Origin: Candidula unifasciata
Taxonomy: Eukaryota; Mollusca; Gastropoda; Stylommatophora; Geomitridae
Reading direction: 5' to 3'
DNA length: 64,000 nt
Assembly: GCA_905116865.2 (NCBI GenBank)
Contig: CAJHNH020000813.1
Span: 299,001-363,000 of the forward strand
Shown: piece after piece, positions 33,239 through 44,440 of the stretch
Numbering within the stretch: position 1 is the stretch's first letter
Layout: every line of letters begins with the position of its first letter
Position numbers and translations under genes: made by a program
The notes under the pieces: generated by a model
Told to the model about the DNA's origin: nothing
The model's input: the letters and a program-made list of their open reading frames with translations, nothing else
Database searches by the model: none

Positions 33239-33435
33239 CAATGGTTCTCAAACTTGCTAATGCTGCAACCCTTTAATACAGTTCCTCATGTTGTGTTGAC
33301 CCCCACCTGTCAATTATTATTGTTGCTACTTCATAACTTCAGTAGATATGTGGTCTTCAATAGTCTTAGGCGACCCCTGTAAAAGGGTTATTCGATCCTC
33401 AAAGAGGTCATGACCCACAGGTAAAAAAACCGATG
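33239..33435. mobile_element. SPIN-like hAT MITE with 8-bp TSD
   Basis: 197 bp starting CAATGGTTCTCAAACTTG and ending (inverse) CATCGGTTTTTTTACCTGTG. The interior has ATACAGTTCCTCATGTTGTG, TTGTTGCTACTTCATAACT, AGGCGACCCCTGTAAAAGGG and GTCATGACCCACAGG, which I recognise from SPIN / rodent URR1-type hAT elements. The flanks CATAAGTA (33231-33238) and CATTAGTG (33436-33443) match at six of eight positions, fitting an old 8-bp hAT duplication. No transposase. Confidence 0.82.
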
Positions 33436-33529
33436 CATTAGTGTGTCAGCTGCAGTGCAAAGGTTTACCATGCATTTTTAGTGTCATTCAATTAGTTTTA
33501 TTACTGATACTTGTGGGGGGGGGGGGGTG

Positions 33530-33830
33530 GAGGCGTATATAAGCGCAGTTGGTAGGAGACTCGCTTTCAAATCCAGCTGCGACTTGCTGCAGCCCACGGC
33601 CGGTGTTCAAAATTGGGCGGTTCCCAGGGTTCACCCAGCCTTTAGGTAAGGGGTATTAGAGTTAACACTCTGGGGTAAATGGAGGAACGTCGCTGTAGCT
33701 GCGGAGTTGCGTGCAGACGGTGACACAGGCCGACAGTTTCTTATCAGCTGTCCGTACTGGTGGCAGAGCACTTATGGTTTATTACCATGTGCAATGAAAC
33801 TGGTTCACATCTCCTGACTTTTTACTTGAC
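33530..33830 (+). repeat. Possible SINE with tRNA-like head
   Basis: AGCGCAGTTGGTAGGAGAC (A-box-like) and GGTGTTCAAAATTGG (B-box-like), 65 bases apart, followed by a GC-richer body with TTCACCCAGCCT. It is the only copy in the window, so the call rests on the boxes alone. Confidence 0.45.
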
Positions 33831-34800
33831 TTTTACTGATACTTTATAAATTCAAAAGTAACTGTGTGACAGTGTTAAAGGCGCTTTTTCAAGAGTGATT
33901 TCTGGGACGTAATGAAAGCATAGTATTGCTGAATATTAACTTGTTAAGTACAAGAAGGCTTGGCTGGATCTATCTAAAGGTGATGATAGTCACAGTGAAC
34001 ATAAATTGTGTTCCCAATTTGCCTACTTGGGGCAAAAAACTAGCCAGGTTTCTGTAACATGCTTAGGCTGAACATCAGATCACATTGTTAGTTGCTTGGT
34101 ACACATGGGCAATAGTTGATCACACTCGATGCTTTTGTTGGGACTGAAAGAATTAAAAAACAAATCAAGTAATAACCTTGATTTTTGATAAAAGTGTCAT
34201 GAAATAAAGATAAAACCTCAAATCCGTGTGGCACTTCCTTGGAGAGGGAGTGGTTGCGGGACGGGGGTGGGGGGGGGGGGCATGAAAGCTTGATCACAGT
34301 ACTGTTTGTGTACCCCTTGAGCTGTCATCACTGCTTTTTGTGCATTATCGTCGAGCCAGGAACACCCTGGGTCCATTGTTGTGACATGTTATTGCATTCT
34401 TCTTGCAAGGCTTGTGTCAACTGTTGACTGTTTTCAGGAGGATTTAGTCTTCTTTACAGCCCACACTCCAGTATGACAAGCTAGATGTTGTGAGGGCCCT
34501 TTGGAAGCATTGACCAGTGAAGAGGCACAAAGATTATTATGGTCTGATGAGAACTGTGCTGCGGGAAGTTACCAGGGGATCTGGTTGACGCCCAGTGCTC
34601 AAAGGAAAGGTGAGACAGATATACAGTCACTGGTGTCATCGGAGTTGGAACTCTGATTACTGCTGTATACTGGGACGGAGCGTTTATGAGAGTGTTCTGA
34701 GTGCTGGGATGTTGATGCTTATTTCAACATTCCTCTTTCCAACGTCTCTGGATGAAAGCAACAAGCGAGCAAACAGGTAGCCATTGTATGAGAGCTGAGC
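33831..34800. other. Unassigned intergenic sequence
   Basis: A G-run lies at 34264-34280. No gene supported. Confidence 0.4.
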
Positions 34801-34950
34801 TGATTTGAGTCCAGAATTGACATCACAGCACTTGGGGCATTTCCATGTGTGCTCCGTCCTCATCTTCAGCAGCCAACGCAGAGTTCCAATATCTATGGCA
34901 CCGGTCACAATCTGGTTATATGTCCGTCTACCTCTCTTTTAGTTGTGTTC
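34800..34950 (-). pseudogene. LINE RNase H tail fragment
   Basis: Minus-strand TGAIDIGTLRWLLKMRTEHTWK aligns with 12804-13180. Confidence 0.68.
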
Positions 34951-34989
34951 CAAGTTTCAGAGCCATATTTTTTATTTTTTTTTATTTTA

Positions 34990-35135
34990 ATCGATCACCG
35001 GCTGTGAATTCCGGCGGGAGGTCCCGGTTAATCGTCCGCTTGGACTTTTGGCTTTCACCTGGACCTGATTTTTGCGTGTACAACCGTTTTACTGTTCCCT
35101 GCCTCATGGGCAGCTGTACTCCGACTTCGAAGGAA
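34990..35135 (-). repeat. Dispersed repeat family B copy, reverse
   Basis: GTTCCCTGCCTCATGGGCAG and TACTCCGACTTCGAAGGAA match the family core; GC-rich, probably young. Confidence 0.65.
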
Positions 35136-35174
35136 TCAGAGCCATATAAAACGAGCTGTCTTATCAACGTTTTA

Positions 35175-36150
35175 TATAGTACAATTCTTATGGGGATTTA
35201 TAAAGCTACGTTGCTCGTGCTTTATAATAACATGCTGCATTGTAGTTAGACGAGAGTCAATTATAGGCTAAGAAACGTTACAACAGACAAGTGCCTGTCT
35301 AAACTGGATAGGCAAACTCACATACATGACCAACAGTTTAGTGCAACTGAGCAAGTTCAGTGCAACTGATCAACAGTTTAGTGCAACTGAGCAGCAGTTC
35401 AGTGCAATTGATCAACAGTTTAGTGCAACTGAGCAACAGTTCAGTGCAACTGATCAACAGTTTAGTGCAACTGATCAACAGTTTAGTGCAACTGATCAAC
35501 AGTTAAGTGCAACTGATCAACAGTTAAGTGCAACTGAGCAACAGTTAAGTGCAACTAATCAACAGTTCAGTGCAACTGATCAACAGTTTAGTGCAACTGA
35601 TCAACAGTTTAGTGCAACTGATCAACAGTTTAGTGCAACTGATCAACAGTTTAGTGCAACTGATCAACAGTTCAGTGCAACTGAGCAACAGTTAAGTGCA
35701 ACTGAGCAGCAGTTAAGTGCAACTGATCAACACTTCACTGCAGTTGACAGCTCTCTACAACTCAAGTAACAGTTTACTGTTAGTGAGCAACAGTCCAATT
35801 CAAATGACCAATAGTTCATTGTGACTCAGATACAGTTCAGTGTGACTGACCAACAGCCCACAGCAATTGAAAAACAGCTCACTACAAGCGAACAATAGTC
35901 CACTGCACCTGACCTTAGCTCACTGCAACTGAACAGCAGCTCACTACAAATTAACAACAGTTTAGTGCGATTTACGAACAGCTCACTGCAACTGGCCAAC
36001 AGTTCAGTGCTAGTGAGCAACAGTCCAGTGTGACTAACCAACGGTTCAAAACAACTGACCAACAACTCACTGCAACAAAATACAATATAACTTCCTGAGA
36101 GGTGTCAATCGGTACTTGTAAATCTAATTTTTACTGTTGTAAAATCAGTC
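35175..36150. repeat. Left partial unit of the 3.6-kb satellite
   Basis: 35175-35340 (TTCTTATGGGGATTTATAAA ... GCCTGTCTAAACTGGATA) matches 40190-40345 and 43795-43945; 36070-36150 (ACTTCCTGAGAGGTGTCAAT) matches 38145 and 38965. Between them is the 21-bp array. Confidence 0.85.
35325..36080. repeat. 21-bp minisatellite (CAACAGTTTAGTGCAACTGAT)
   Basis: About 35 copies. The first 20 are near-identical and in frame, giving an apparent 147-residue protein of QFSATDQ heptads; later copies drift. Related arrays lie at 38400-38960, 40335-40780, 42005-42560 and 43945-44440. The open frame follows from the 21-bp unit; no start context or splice signals suggest a gene. Confidence 0.93.
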
Positions 36151-36375
36151 TGCACGGGCTGCCGGGTTCGATCCCAGGTGCGGCCCTTGCGCGTTTTGTT
36201 GACTTCGACAGTGGTATGGAGTAGCCGACCGTCCGGATAGGAATGGCAAACTACTGGACGTCAATTTGACTAGAAAAACTACAACAGGCAAAAAATGCAG
36301 GAGTTTGTTCTGCAATGTCGTGTAAAGCACTTGGATGGCGATGTGGTCGACATGACTTACACGTGACGGCTTGAC
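36150..36375 (+). repeat. SINE family 2 with tRNA-like B-box
   Basis: GCCGGGTTCGATCCCAGG is a perfect B-box; then TTCGACAGTGGTATGG, GCCGACCGTCC, AAACTACTGGACGTCAATTT and TCTGCAATGTCGTGTAAAGC. Confidence 0.85.
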
Positions 36376-36504
36376 TTACCCTATTACATGCTACCCACTT
36401 TTGGTTGGATCGACCGGGAATCTAGGTCAGATCTAAAAATAATCAGCATCAGGGCGGATGGTGTTAGAAAATTAAAGTCGCTTCATAACGGACTGACTGA
36501 CTTT

Positions 36505-36735
36505 CTACCCCACCAGGACATCACACAAAAAGCGATAAACACCTGATGACACAATGTTCCACCATGTGGATGAGGATCACCGTGGAGAGGTCCCAGAAAC
36601 CGCGTTCAGACAATTGGTCATATATATATATATATTTAGGCCTGCCTATATTACGGCCCCTGGCAAAAGCCAGGGTGAGACACGTCCGGCTGCATAAATC
36701 TGGAGCTGGCCGTGGGTGGGGCTTCAAATAACAAA
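36505..36735 (+). repeat. Dispersed repeat family F copy
   Basis: CCCCACCAGGACATCAC, CTGATGACACAATGTTCCAC and GTGGATGAGGATCACCGTGG; a TA microsatellite interrupts it at 36622. Confidence 0.65.
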
Positions 36736-36879
36736 AAATTTCGTCCTATAAAAGGACGAAACTGGATTGCAATAGCTTGCCTGGTGCTCTGAAGGTTTAC
36801 CTTTGCATTTAAGATTTTGTACCTTGATTCCTGAATGCTGTTGTCTTGAAGATTTCTGAAAGCAGTCGCTGAGGCTGTA

Positions 36880-37100
36880 TAATTTCGTACTTTATTGTTA
36901 AAGATTCCTGCGAGTAAACGCTCGAACTGTACAGATTCATATTTTACTGCTAAAGATTCCTGGAGTAAACACTCGAACTGTACAGATTCATATTTTACTG
37001 CTAAAGATTCCTGTAGTAAACACTCGAACTGTACAGATTCATATATTAATGTTAAAAATTCATGAGCGTTAACGCTTTAACTATAAGAGATACACAAGTT
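36880..37100. repeat. About 51-bp tandem repeat
   Basis: Four copies of TAAAGATTCCTGTAGTAAAC + ACTCGAACTGTACAGATTCA + TATTTTACTG. Confidence 0.88.
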
Positions 37101-38399
37101 ACTGTTACAGATTCCTGAGACTCGTTGCAGCTAAAGTTTCATACTTTGTTAATTATTCCTAGGGGTTGGAGCTGTGGAGTGTTGGGTTATGCAGGGTAAT
37201 CTGGGCGGGCGATGCCAATCCCGAGGAAAGAACGAGTTTTACGTAATCAAACAAAGCGCAGTTAGATTCTTCCGCTTTAAGCGCCTTTTGCACGTCTTCG
37301 AACAAAACAAAAGGGGGAACGCGTACATTAAAATAATTGGCAACACAACTCAAATACCATACTTTCACACACGATATACTCATTTTTAACGAATAACGTA
37401 AATTAATAGCATATTGAGAATTATTAAAAACATTTCTGAATGATTTGCGTTGAATAATGTTTACCCCCTATAGGAGTGTTACAGTTTGAAATAAACATCG
37501 ACTAACCCAAACCCTAACACCCCTATAATATTGGACTTCCCGGGCAACTCCGGGACTCCCTGTGTTTGCGGTGAATACACACAAAAAAGTAAGTGTTATA
37601 CAATAATTATAATCATAATATAACAATGCGCTGAATATCGAAAAATATAATAATCGGTGCTTTCTTAATATCCTACTCGAAACAGGAAAAATCTACATGT
37701 CACGGGACAGTCTAAAATTTCATGGGGGTGGAGGATATGATGCATGCTACCATGGGGCCTAGGCTGCACTCTCTTGTGGGACGTAGGTGGGTTGGGGTTA
37801 GGGCTAATTATATATGTTTTGGGGTCGTTAAAAGCATCAGAAAGCCGTGAAACCCAGTCTTACCACCCTCTAATATAGTGGACTGTCCTGTGACGTCATC
37901 TGGGGGGTAGGATTACGATAGAACCTAAATAATATATTTTTTAAACTTCGTATTACAAACGCATACTTAAGATAACTTCTATACATGGTTGGGTTAGGAT
38001 ATGGGGGACAGTTTAGTATTCTTTGAAATTTAGCGTGTGGATCCGGATTGCCACTACTCCACAAACTATGGAAGCATCAATAGGTATTACCCCTAGGTTC
38101 TAGTGCTTCTGATCGAACATAATATTTATTGTTGCAATACAATTTAACTTCCTGAGAGGTGTCAATCAGTACTCGTAAATGTAATCTTTACTTTAGTAAA
38201 ATCGAACTGCACAAAGTCAGTCAGTGTCACTCCACTTAGTCATTTTTGAAATTGAAAAAAAAAGTCTTTCCTGAAGCCAGTGTGATTGAAAACAATACTA
38301 CCCTGCGGTAAAGCCCAGCATGCAAGAAGCCAGAATCATTAGAGGGTAAGAAACAATCACGTCTGCGGTAAATGTGTGATTGTTTTCACATACATGACT

Positions 38400-38960
38400 A
38401 ACAGTTTAGTGCAACCGAACAAAAACTTCAGTGTAGTGGACAGCTCTCTACAACTCAAGTAACAGTTCACTGTCAGTGATTAACAGTTCAATGCAGTTGA
38501 CCAACAGTTCCTTGTGACACAGCCACAGTTCAGTGTGACTGAGCAACAGTTCACTGCATTTGATCAACAGCGCAAAGCAATGGAAAACCAGCTTACTATA
38601 ACTGAACAATAATAGCCCACTGCAACTGAGCAACACTTCAGTGCAGTTGACCAAACACTTACTGCAGCTGTAAAACGGTTTATAGTAACTGACCAAAGCT
38701 CACTGCAACTGACCAGTAGCTCACTACAAACTAACAACAGCTCAGTGCAATTTACCAGACGCTCACTGCAACTGACATACAGTTCACTGTAACTAACCAA
38801 TGCTCACTGCAGCTTATCAAAGATTACTGCAGCTTAACAATAGTTCAGTGCAATTTACAACCGCTCACTGTAGCTGGCCAACAGTTTAATTTTAGTAAGC
38901 AACAGTCCACTGTGACGAACCAACGGTACAAAGCCACTGACCAACTCACTGCAACAATAT
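38400..38960. repeat. 21-bp minisatellite array inside copy 1
   Basis: Diverged CAACAGTTCACTGCAACTGAC units, about 26 copies. Confidence 0.85.
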
Positions 38961-40334
38961 GCAATACAACTTCCTGAGAGGTGTCAGTCAGTACTAGTAA
39001 ATGTAATCTTAACTGTAGCAAAATCAGACTGCACGAATTTAGTCAGCGTCACTCAGTTTAGTCGTTTAAAAAAAAAAAAAAAGAAGAAGTTTTCCTGAAA
39101 CCAGTATGAAACAATGACGTCTGCAGTAAACCTGTGATTGTTTCGATTGTCTGGGTGAACGATTTCCGTCATATAATTCTATAACCCAGTAACTTGACCT
39201 GCAACAAAATAGCATTTACATGGTTATCTCCGATCTGGTCTACCGAAATCGAGGGTAGTTCATCCGCTGCAATCGACTTGACTTCAGTGACAGAAACTAC
39301 ACACGCACATTTCCTACCCTTGAGTCAACAAGGATTTCTCTACATAAGCGCATGTACCTGGGAGTTTATGCTCCCTTCCTTCCCTCCCGGTTCTTTTACT
39401 GTATTTCACCCTATATCAGCAATACCAACATTTCGTAGCTAATTTCTCGGAAAGTCCAATATTATAGTTGGTTAGGGTCAGTCGGTGTTCATTTCGCGCC
39501 TTAATACCCCAATAATATTGGACTTTCCTGGGAATTCCATACGAAATCTTGGAGTCGCCTAGATGGGGTGTTATAAAAGAGAGGAAAAAAAACCTTCCCA
39601 CCTCCACCCTTCCCCTAAACAATTGTGTGTATTTTTCTGTAATTCTGTTTTCTAAAGGGTTCATCATCTGTTAAGTCCTGTACTCGGATTTGTTGTACAT
39701 TTACAATCACGTGCTCTTTTAAAAAATTTTCTAATATGACATCGTATGTTCTACACGGAAACTCTTACATCTCAAAATGGCCCATCCAAAATGCGTCTGG
39801 TCTCCAAGTGAAGGACCCTCTAGAATTTGAATCCATCCTTTCCTCACTTTCCGTGCTAGCACATCCCATCGCGAATGCTCCCAAGTGTTTCCTTCTATAA
39901 ACGCACACAGCAAAATTCTATTGTAGAGGGAAAGTACCAACTCGGAGAGGTTAGCGGCTTGTGGAGAGCCAACTCATACACTATTATCTCCGCGTGAGTT
40001 TCGCAGCACCATTTTTGGAGGTTCGGGTGAAAATTGGTTGTAGGGGGGGGGGGGGGGTGGTACAGATCCATTGTCACCCAACAATCATGAGGGAAATAGA
40101 AGGTAAAGAAAAGAGAATGGAATAAAAAGACCGCCAGACATGAAAATTTATAGACTTTGATGAACGGACCTGTTTGGTTCACGAGTACAATTCTTATGGG
40201 GATTTATAAAGCTTCGAGGCTCGTGCTTTGTAATAACCTGCTGCATTGTAGTTAGACGAGAGACAATTAAAGACTAAGAAAGGTCAAACCAGAAAAGTGC
40301 CTGTCTAAACTGGATATGCAAACTCACATACCTG

Positions 40335-40780
40335 ACCAACAGTTCAGTGCAACTGTAATTGACAACACACTACAACTCTATAACAGTTCAATGTAAATAA
40401 ACAACAGTTTAATTCAAACGACCGTTCATTGTGGCTGAGCTACAGTTTGACTGAGGAACAGTTCGCTACAACTGACCAACAGCCAACAGCAATTGAAAAC
40501 AAGCTCACTACAACTAAAGAATATCCCACTGCAACTGAACAACAGTTCAGTGCAGTTGACCAAAAGCTCACTGCAGCTGGACTACAGTTCAGTGCAATTT
40601 ACCAAACACTCACTGCAACTGACAAACAGTTTACAGTAACTGACCAAAGCTCACTGCAAATGACCAGCAGCTCACTACAACATAACACGATTCAGTGCAA
40701 CTTACCAGACACTCACTGCAACTGACAAACAATTCACTGTAACTAACCAATGCTCACTGCAACTGATCAAAGCTCACTAT
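40335..40780. repeat. 21-bp minisatellite array at the end of copy 1
   Basis: Diverged copies of the 21-bp unit, about 20, running to the copy 1/copy 2 junction. Confidence 0.83.
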
Positions 40781-40788
40781 AGCTCCAT

Positions 40789-43700
40789 GTTGGGTTATGC
40801 AGGGTAATCTGGGCGGGCGATGCCGATCCCGAGGAGAGAACGAGTTTTACGTGATCAAACAAAGCGCAGTTAGATTCTTCCGCTTTAAGCGCCTTTTGCA
40901 CGTCTTCGAACAAAACAAAAGGGGGAACGCGTACATTAAAATAATTGGCAACACAGCTCAAATACCACACTCTCACACACGATATACTCATTTTTAACGA
41001 ATAACATAAATTAATAGCATATTGAGAATTATTAAAAACATTTCTGAATGATTTGCGTTGAAAAATGTTTACCCCCTATAGGAGTGTTACAGTTTGAAAT
41101 AAACATCGACTAACCCAAACCCTAACACCCCTATAATATTGGACTTCCCGGGCAACTCCGGGACTCCCTGTGTTTGCGGTGAATACACACAAAAAAGTAA
41201 GTGTTATACAATAATTATAATCATAATATAACAATGCGCTGAATATCGAAAAATATAATAATAGGTGCTTTCTTAATATCCTACTCGAAACAGGAAAAAT
41301 CGACATGTCACGGGACAGTCTAAAATTTCATGGGGGTGGAGGATATGATGCATGCTACCATGGGGCCTAGGCTGCACTCTCTTGTGGGACGTAGGTGGGT
41401 TGGGGTTAAGGCTAATTATATATGTTTTGGGGTCGTTAAAAGCATCAGAAAGCCGTGAAACCCAGTCTTACCACCCTCTAATATAGTGGACTGTCCTGTG
41501 ACGTCATCTGGGGGGTAGGATTACGATAGAACCTAAATAATATATTTTTTAAACTTCGTATTACAAACGCATACTTAAGATAACTTCTATACATGGTTGG
41601 GTTAGGATATGGGGGACAGTTTAGTATTCTTTGAAATTTAGCGGGTGGATCCGGACTGCCACTACTCCACAAACTATGGAAGCATCAATAGGTATTACCC
41701 CTAGGTTCTAGTGCTTCTGATCGAACATAATATTTATTGTTGCAATACAATTTAACTTCCTGAGAGGTGTCAATCAGTACTCGTAAATGTAATTTTTACT
41801 TTAGTAAAATCGAACTGCACAAAGTCAGTCAGTGTCACTCCACTTAGTCATTTTTGAAATTGAAAAAAAAAGTCTTTCCTGAAGCCAGTGTGATTGAAAA
41901 CAATACTACCCTGCGGTAAAGCCCAGCATGCAAGAAGCCAGAATCATTAGAGGGTAAGAAACAATCACGTCTGCGGTAAATGTGTGATTGTTTTCACATA
42001 CATGACTAACAGTTTAGTGCAACCGAACAAAAACTTCAGTGTAGTGGACAGCTCTCTACAACTCAAGTAACAGTTCACTGTTAGTGATTAACAGTTCAAT
42101 GCAGTTGACCAACAGTTCCTTGTGACTCAGCCACAGTTCAGTGTGACTGAGCAACAGTTCACTACATTTGATCAACAGCGCAAAGCAATGGAAAACCAGC
42201 TTACTATAACTGAACAATAGCCCACTGCAGCTGAGCAACAGTTCAGTGCAGTTGACCAAACACTTACTGCAGCTGTAAAACGGTTTACAGTAACTGACCA
42301 AAGCTCACTGCATCTGACCAGTAGCTCACTACAAAAAACTAACATCAGCTCAGTGCAATTTACCAGACGCTCACTGCAACTGACAAACAGTTCACTGTAA
42401 CTAACCAATGCTCACTGCAGCTTATTAAAGATTACTGCAGCTTAACAACAGTTCAGTGCAATTTACAACCGCTCACTGTAGCTGGCCAACAGTTTAATTT
42501 TAGTGAGCAACAGTCCACTGTGACGAACCAACGGTACAAAGCCACTGACCAACTCACTGCAACAATATGCAATACAACTTCCTGAGAGGTGTCAGTCAGT
42601 ACTAGTAAATGTAATCTTAACTGTAGCAAAATCAGACTGCACGAATTTAGTCAGCGTCACTCAGTTTAGTCGTTTAAAAAAAAAAAAAAAGAAGAAGTTT
42701 TCCTGAAACCAGTATGAAACAATGACGTCTGCAGTAAACCTGTGATTGTTTTGAATGTCTGGGTGAACGATTTCCGTCATATAATTCTATAACCCAGTAA
42801 CTTGACCTGCAACAAAATAGCATTTACATGGTTATCTCCGATCTGGTCTACCGAAATGGAGGGTAGTTCATCCGCTGCAATCGACTTGACTTCAGTGACA
42901 GAAACTACACACGCACATTTCCTACCCTTGAGTCAACAAGGATTTCTCTACATAAGCGCATGTACCTGGGAGTTTATGCTCCCTTCCTTCCCTCCCGGTT
43001 CTTTTACTGTATTTCACCCTATATCAGCAATACCAACATTTCGTAGCTAATTTCTCGGAAAGTCCAATATTATAGTTGGTTAGGGTCAGTCGGTGTTCAT
43101 TTCGCACCTTAATACCCCAATAATATTGGACTTTCCTGGGAATTCCATACGAAATCTTGGAGTCGCCTAGATGGGGTGTTATAAAAGAGAGAGAAAAAAC
43201 CTTCCCACCTCCACCCTTCCCCTAAACAATTGTGTGTATTTTTCTGTAATTCTGTTTTCTAAAGGGTTCATCATCTGTTAAGTCCTGTACTCGGATTTGT
43301 TGTACATTTACAATCACGTGCTCTTTTAAAAATTTTTCTAATATGACATCGTATGTTCTACACGGAAACTCTTACATCTCAAAATGGCCCATCCAAAATG
43401 CGTCTGGTCTCCAAGTGAAGGACCCTCTAGAATTTGAATCCATCCTTTCCTCACTTTCCGTGCTAGCACATCCCATCGCGAATGCTCCCAAGTGTTTCCT
43501 TCTATAAACGCACACAGCAAAATTCTATTGTAGAGGGAAAGTACCAACTCGGAGAGGTTAGCGGCTTGTGGAGAGCCAACTCGTACACTATTATCTCCGC
43601 GTGAGTTTTGCAGCACCATTTCTGGAGGTTCGGGTGAAAATTGGTTGTTGGGGGGGGGGGGGGATGGTACAGATCCATTGTCACCCAACAATCATGAGGG

Positions 43701-44411
43701 AAATAGAAGGTAAAGAAAATAGAATGGAATAATGAGACCGCCAGACATGAAAATTGATAGACTTTGATGAACGGGCCTGTTTGGTTCACGAGTACAATTC
43801 TTATGGGGATTTATAAAGCTTTGAGGCTCGTGCTTTGTAATAACCTGCTGCATTGTAGTTAGATGAGAGACAATTACAGGCTAAGAAAGGTCAAACCAGA
43901 AAAGTGCCTGTCTAAACTGGATATGCAAACTCGCATACCTGACCAACAGTTCAGTGCAGCTGACCAACACTTCACTGTAATTGACAACACACTACAACTC
44001 TATAACAGTTCAATGTAAATAAACAACAGTTTAATTCAAACGACCGTTCATTGTGACTGAGCTACAGTGTGACTGAGGAACAGTTCGCTACAACTGACCA
44101 ACAGCCAACAGCAATTGAAAACCAGCTCACTACAACTAAAGAATATCCCACTGCAACTGAACAACAGTTCAGTGCAGTTGACCAAAAGCTCACTGCAGCT
44201 GGACTACAGTTCAGTGCAATTTACCAAACGCTCACTGCTACTGACAAACAGTTCACAGTAACTGACCAAAGCTCACTGCAAATGACCAGCAGCTCACTAC
44301 AACATAACAACCATTCAGTGCAACTTACCAGACACTCACTGCAACTGACAAACAATTCACTGTAACTAACCAAAGCTCACTGCAACTGATCAAAGCTCAC
44401 TATAGCTCCAT
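40789..44411. repeat. 3.6-kb tandem unit, copy 2
   Basis: Head-to-tail second copy at offset 3608. Small indels, notably about 25 extra bases near 43960 in the minisatellite, make it 3623 bp. The junction 40788/40789 is seamless. Confidence 0.95.
42005..42560. repeat. 21-bp minisatellite array inside copy 2
   Basis: Counterpart of 38400-38960. Confidence 0.85.
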
Positions 44412-44440
44412 AACTGTTTAGTACAATTTACCAACCGCAC
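43945..44440. repeat. 21-bp minisatellite array at the end of copy 2
   Basis: Counterpart of 40335-40780; it continues past the duplication boundary into the right partial unit. Confidence 0.83.

Larger units (their letters stand above)
37181..40788. repeat. 3.6-kb tandem unit, copy 1
   Basis: Everything from GTTGGGTTATGCAGGGTAAT to AGCTCCAT recurs from 40789 with only scattered differences. The unit contains two spacers (37181-38395, 38970-40330) and two 21-bp minisatellite arrays. Small frames in the spacers, such as minus 37383-37159 and 39940-39731, are conserved between copies only because the duplication is recent; I recognise none. Confidence 0.95.
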
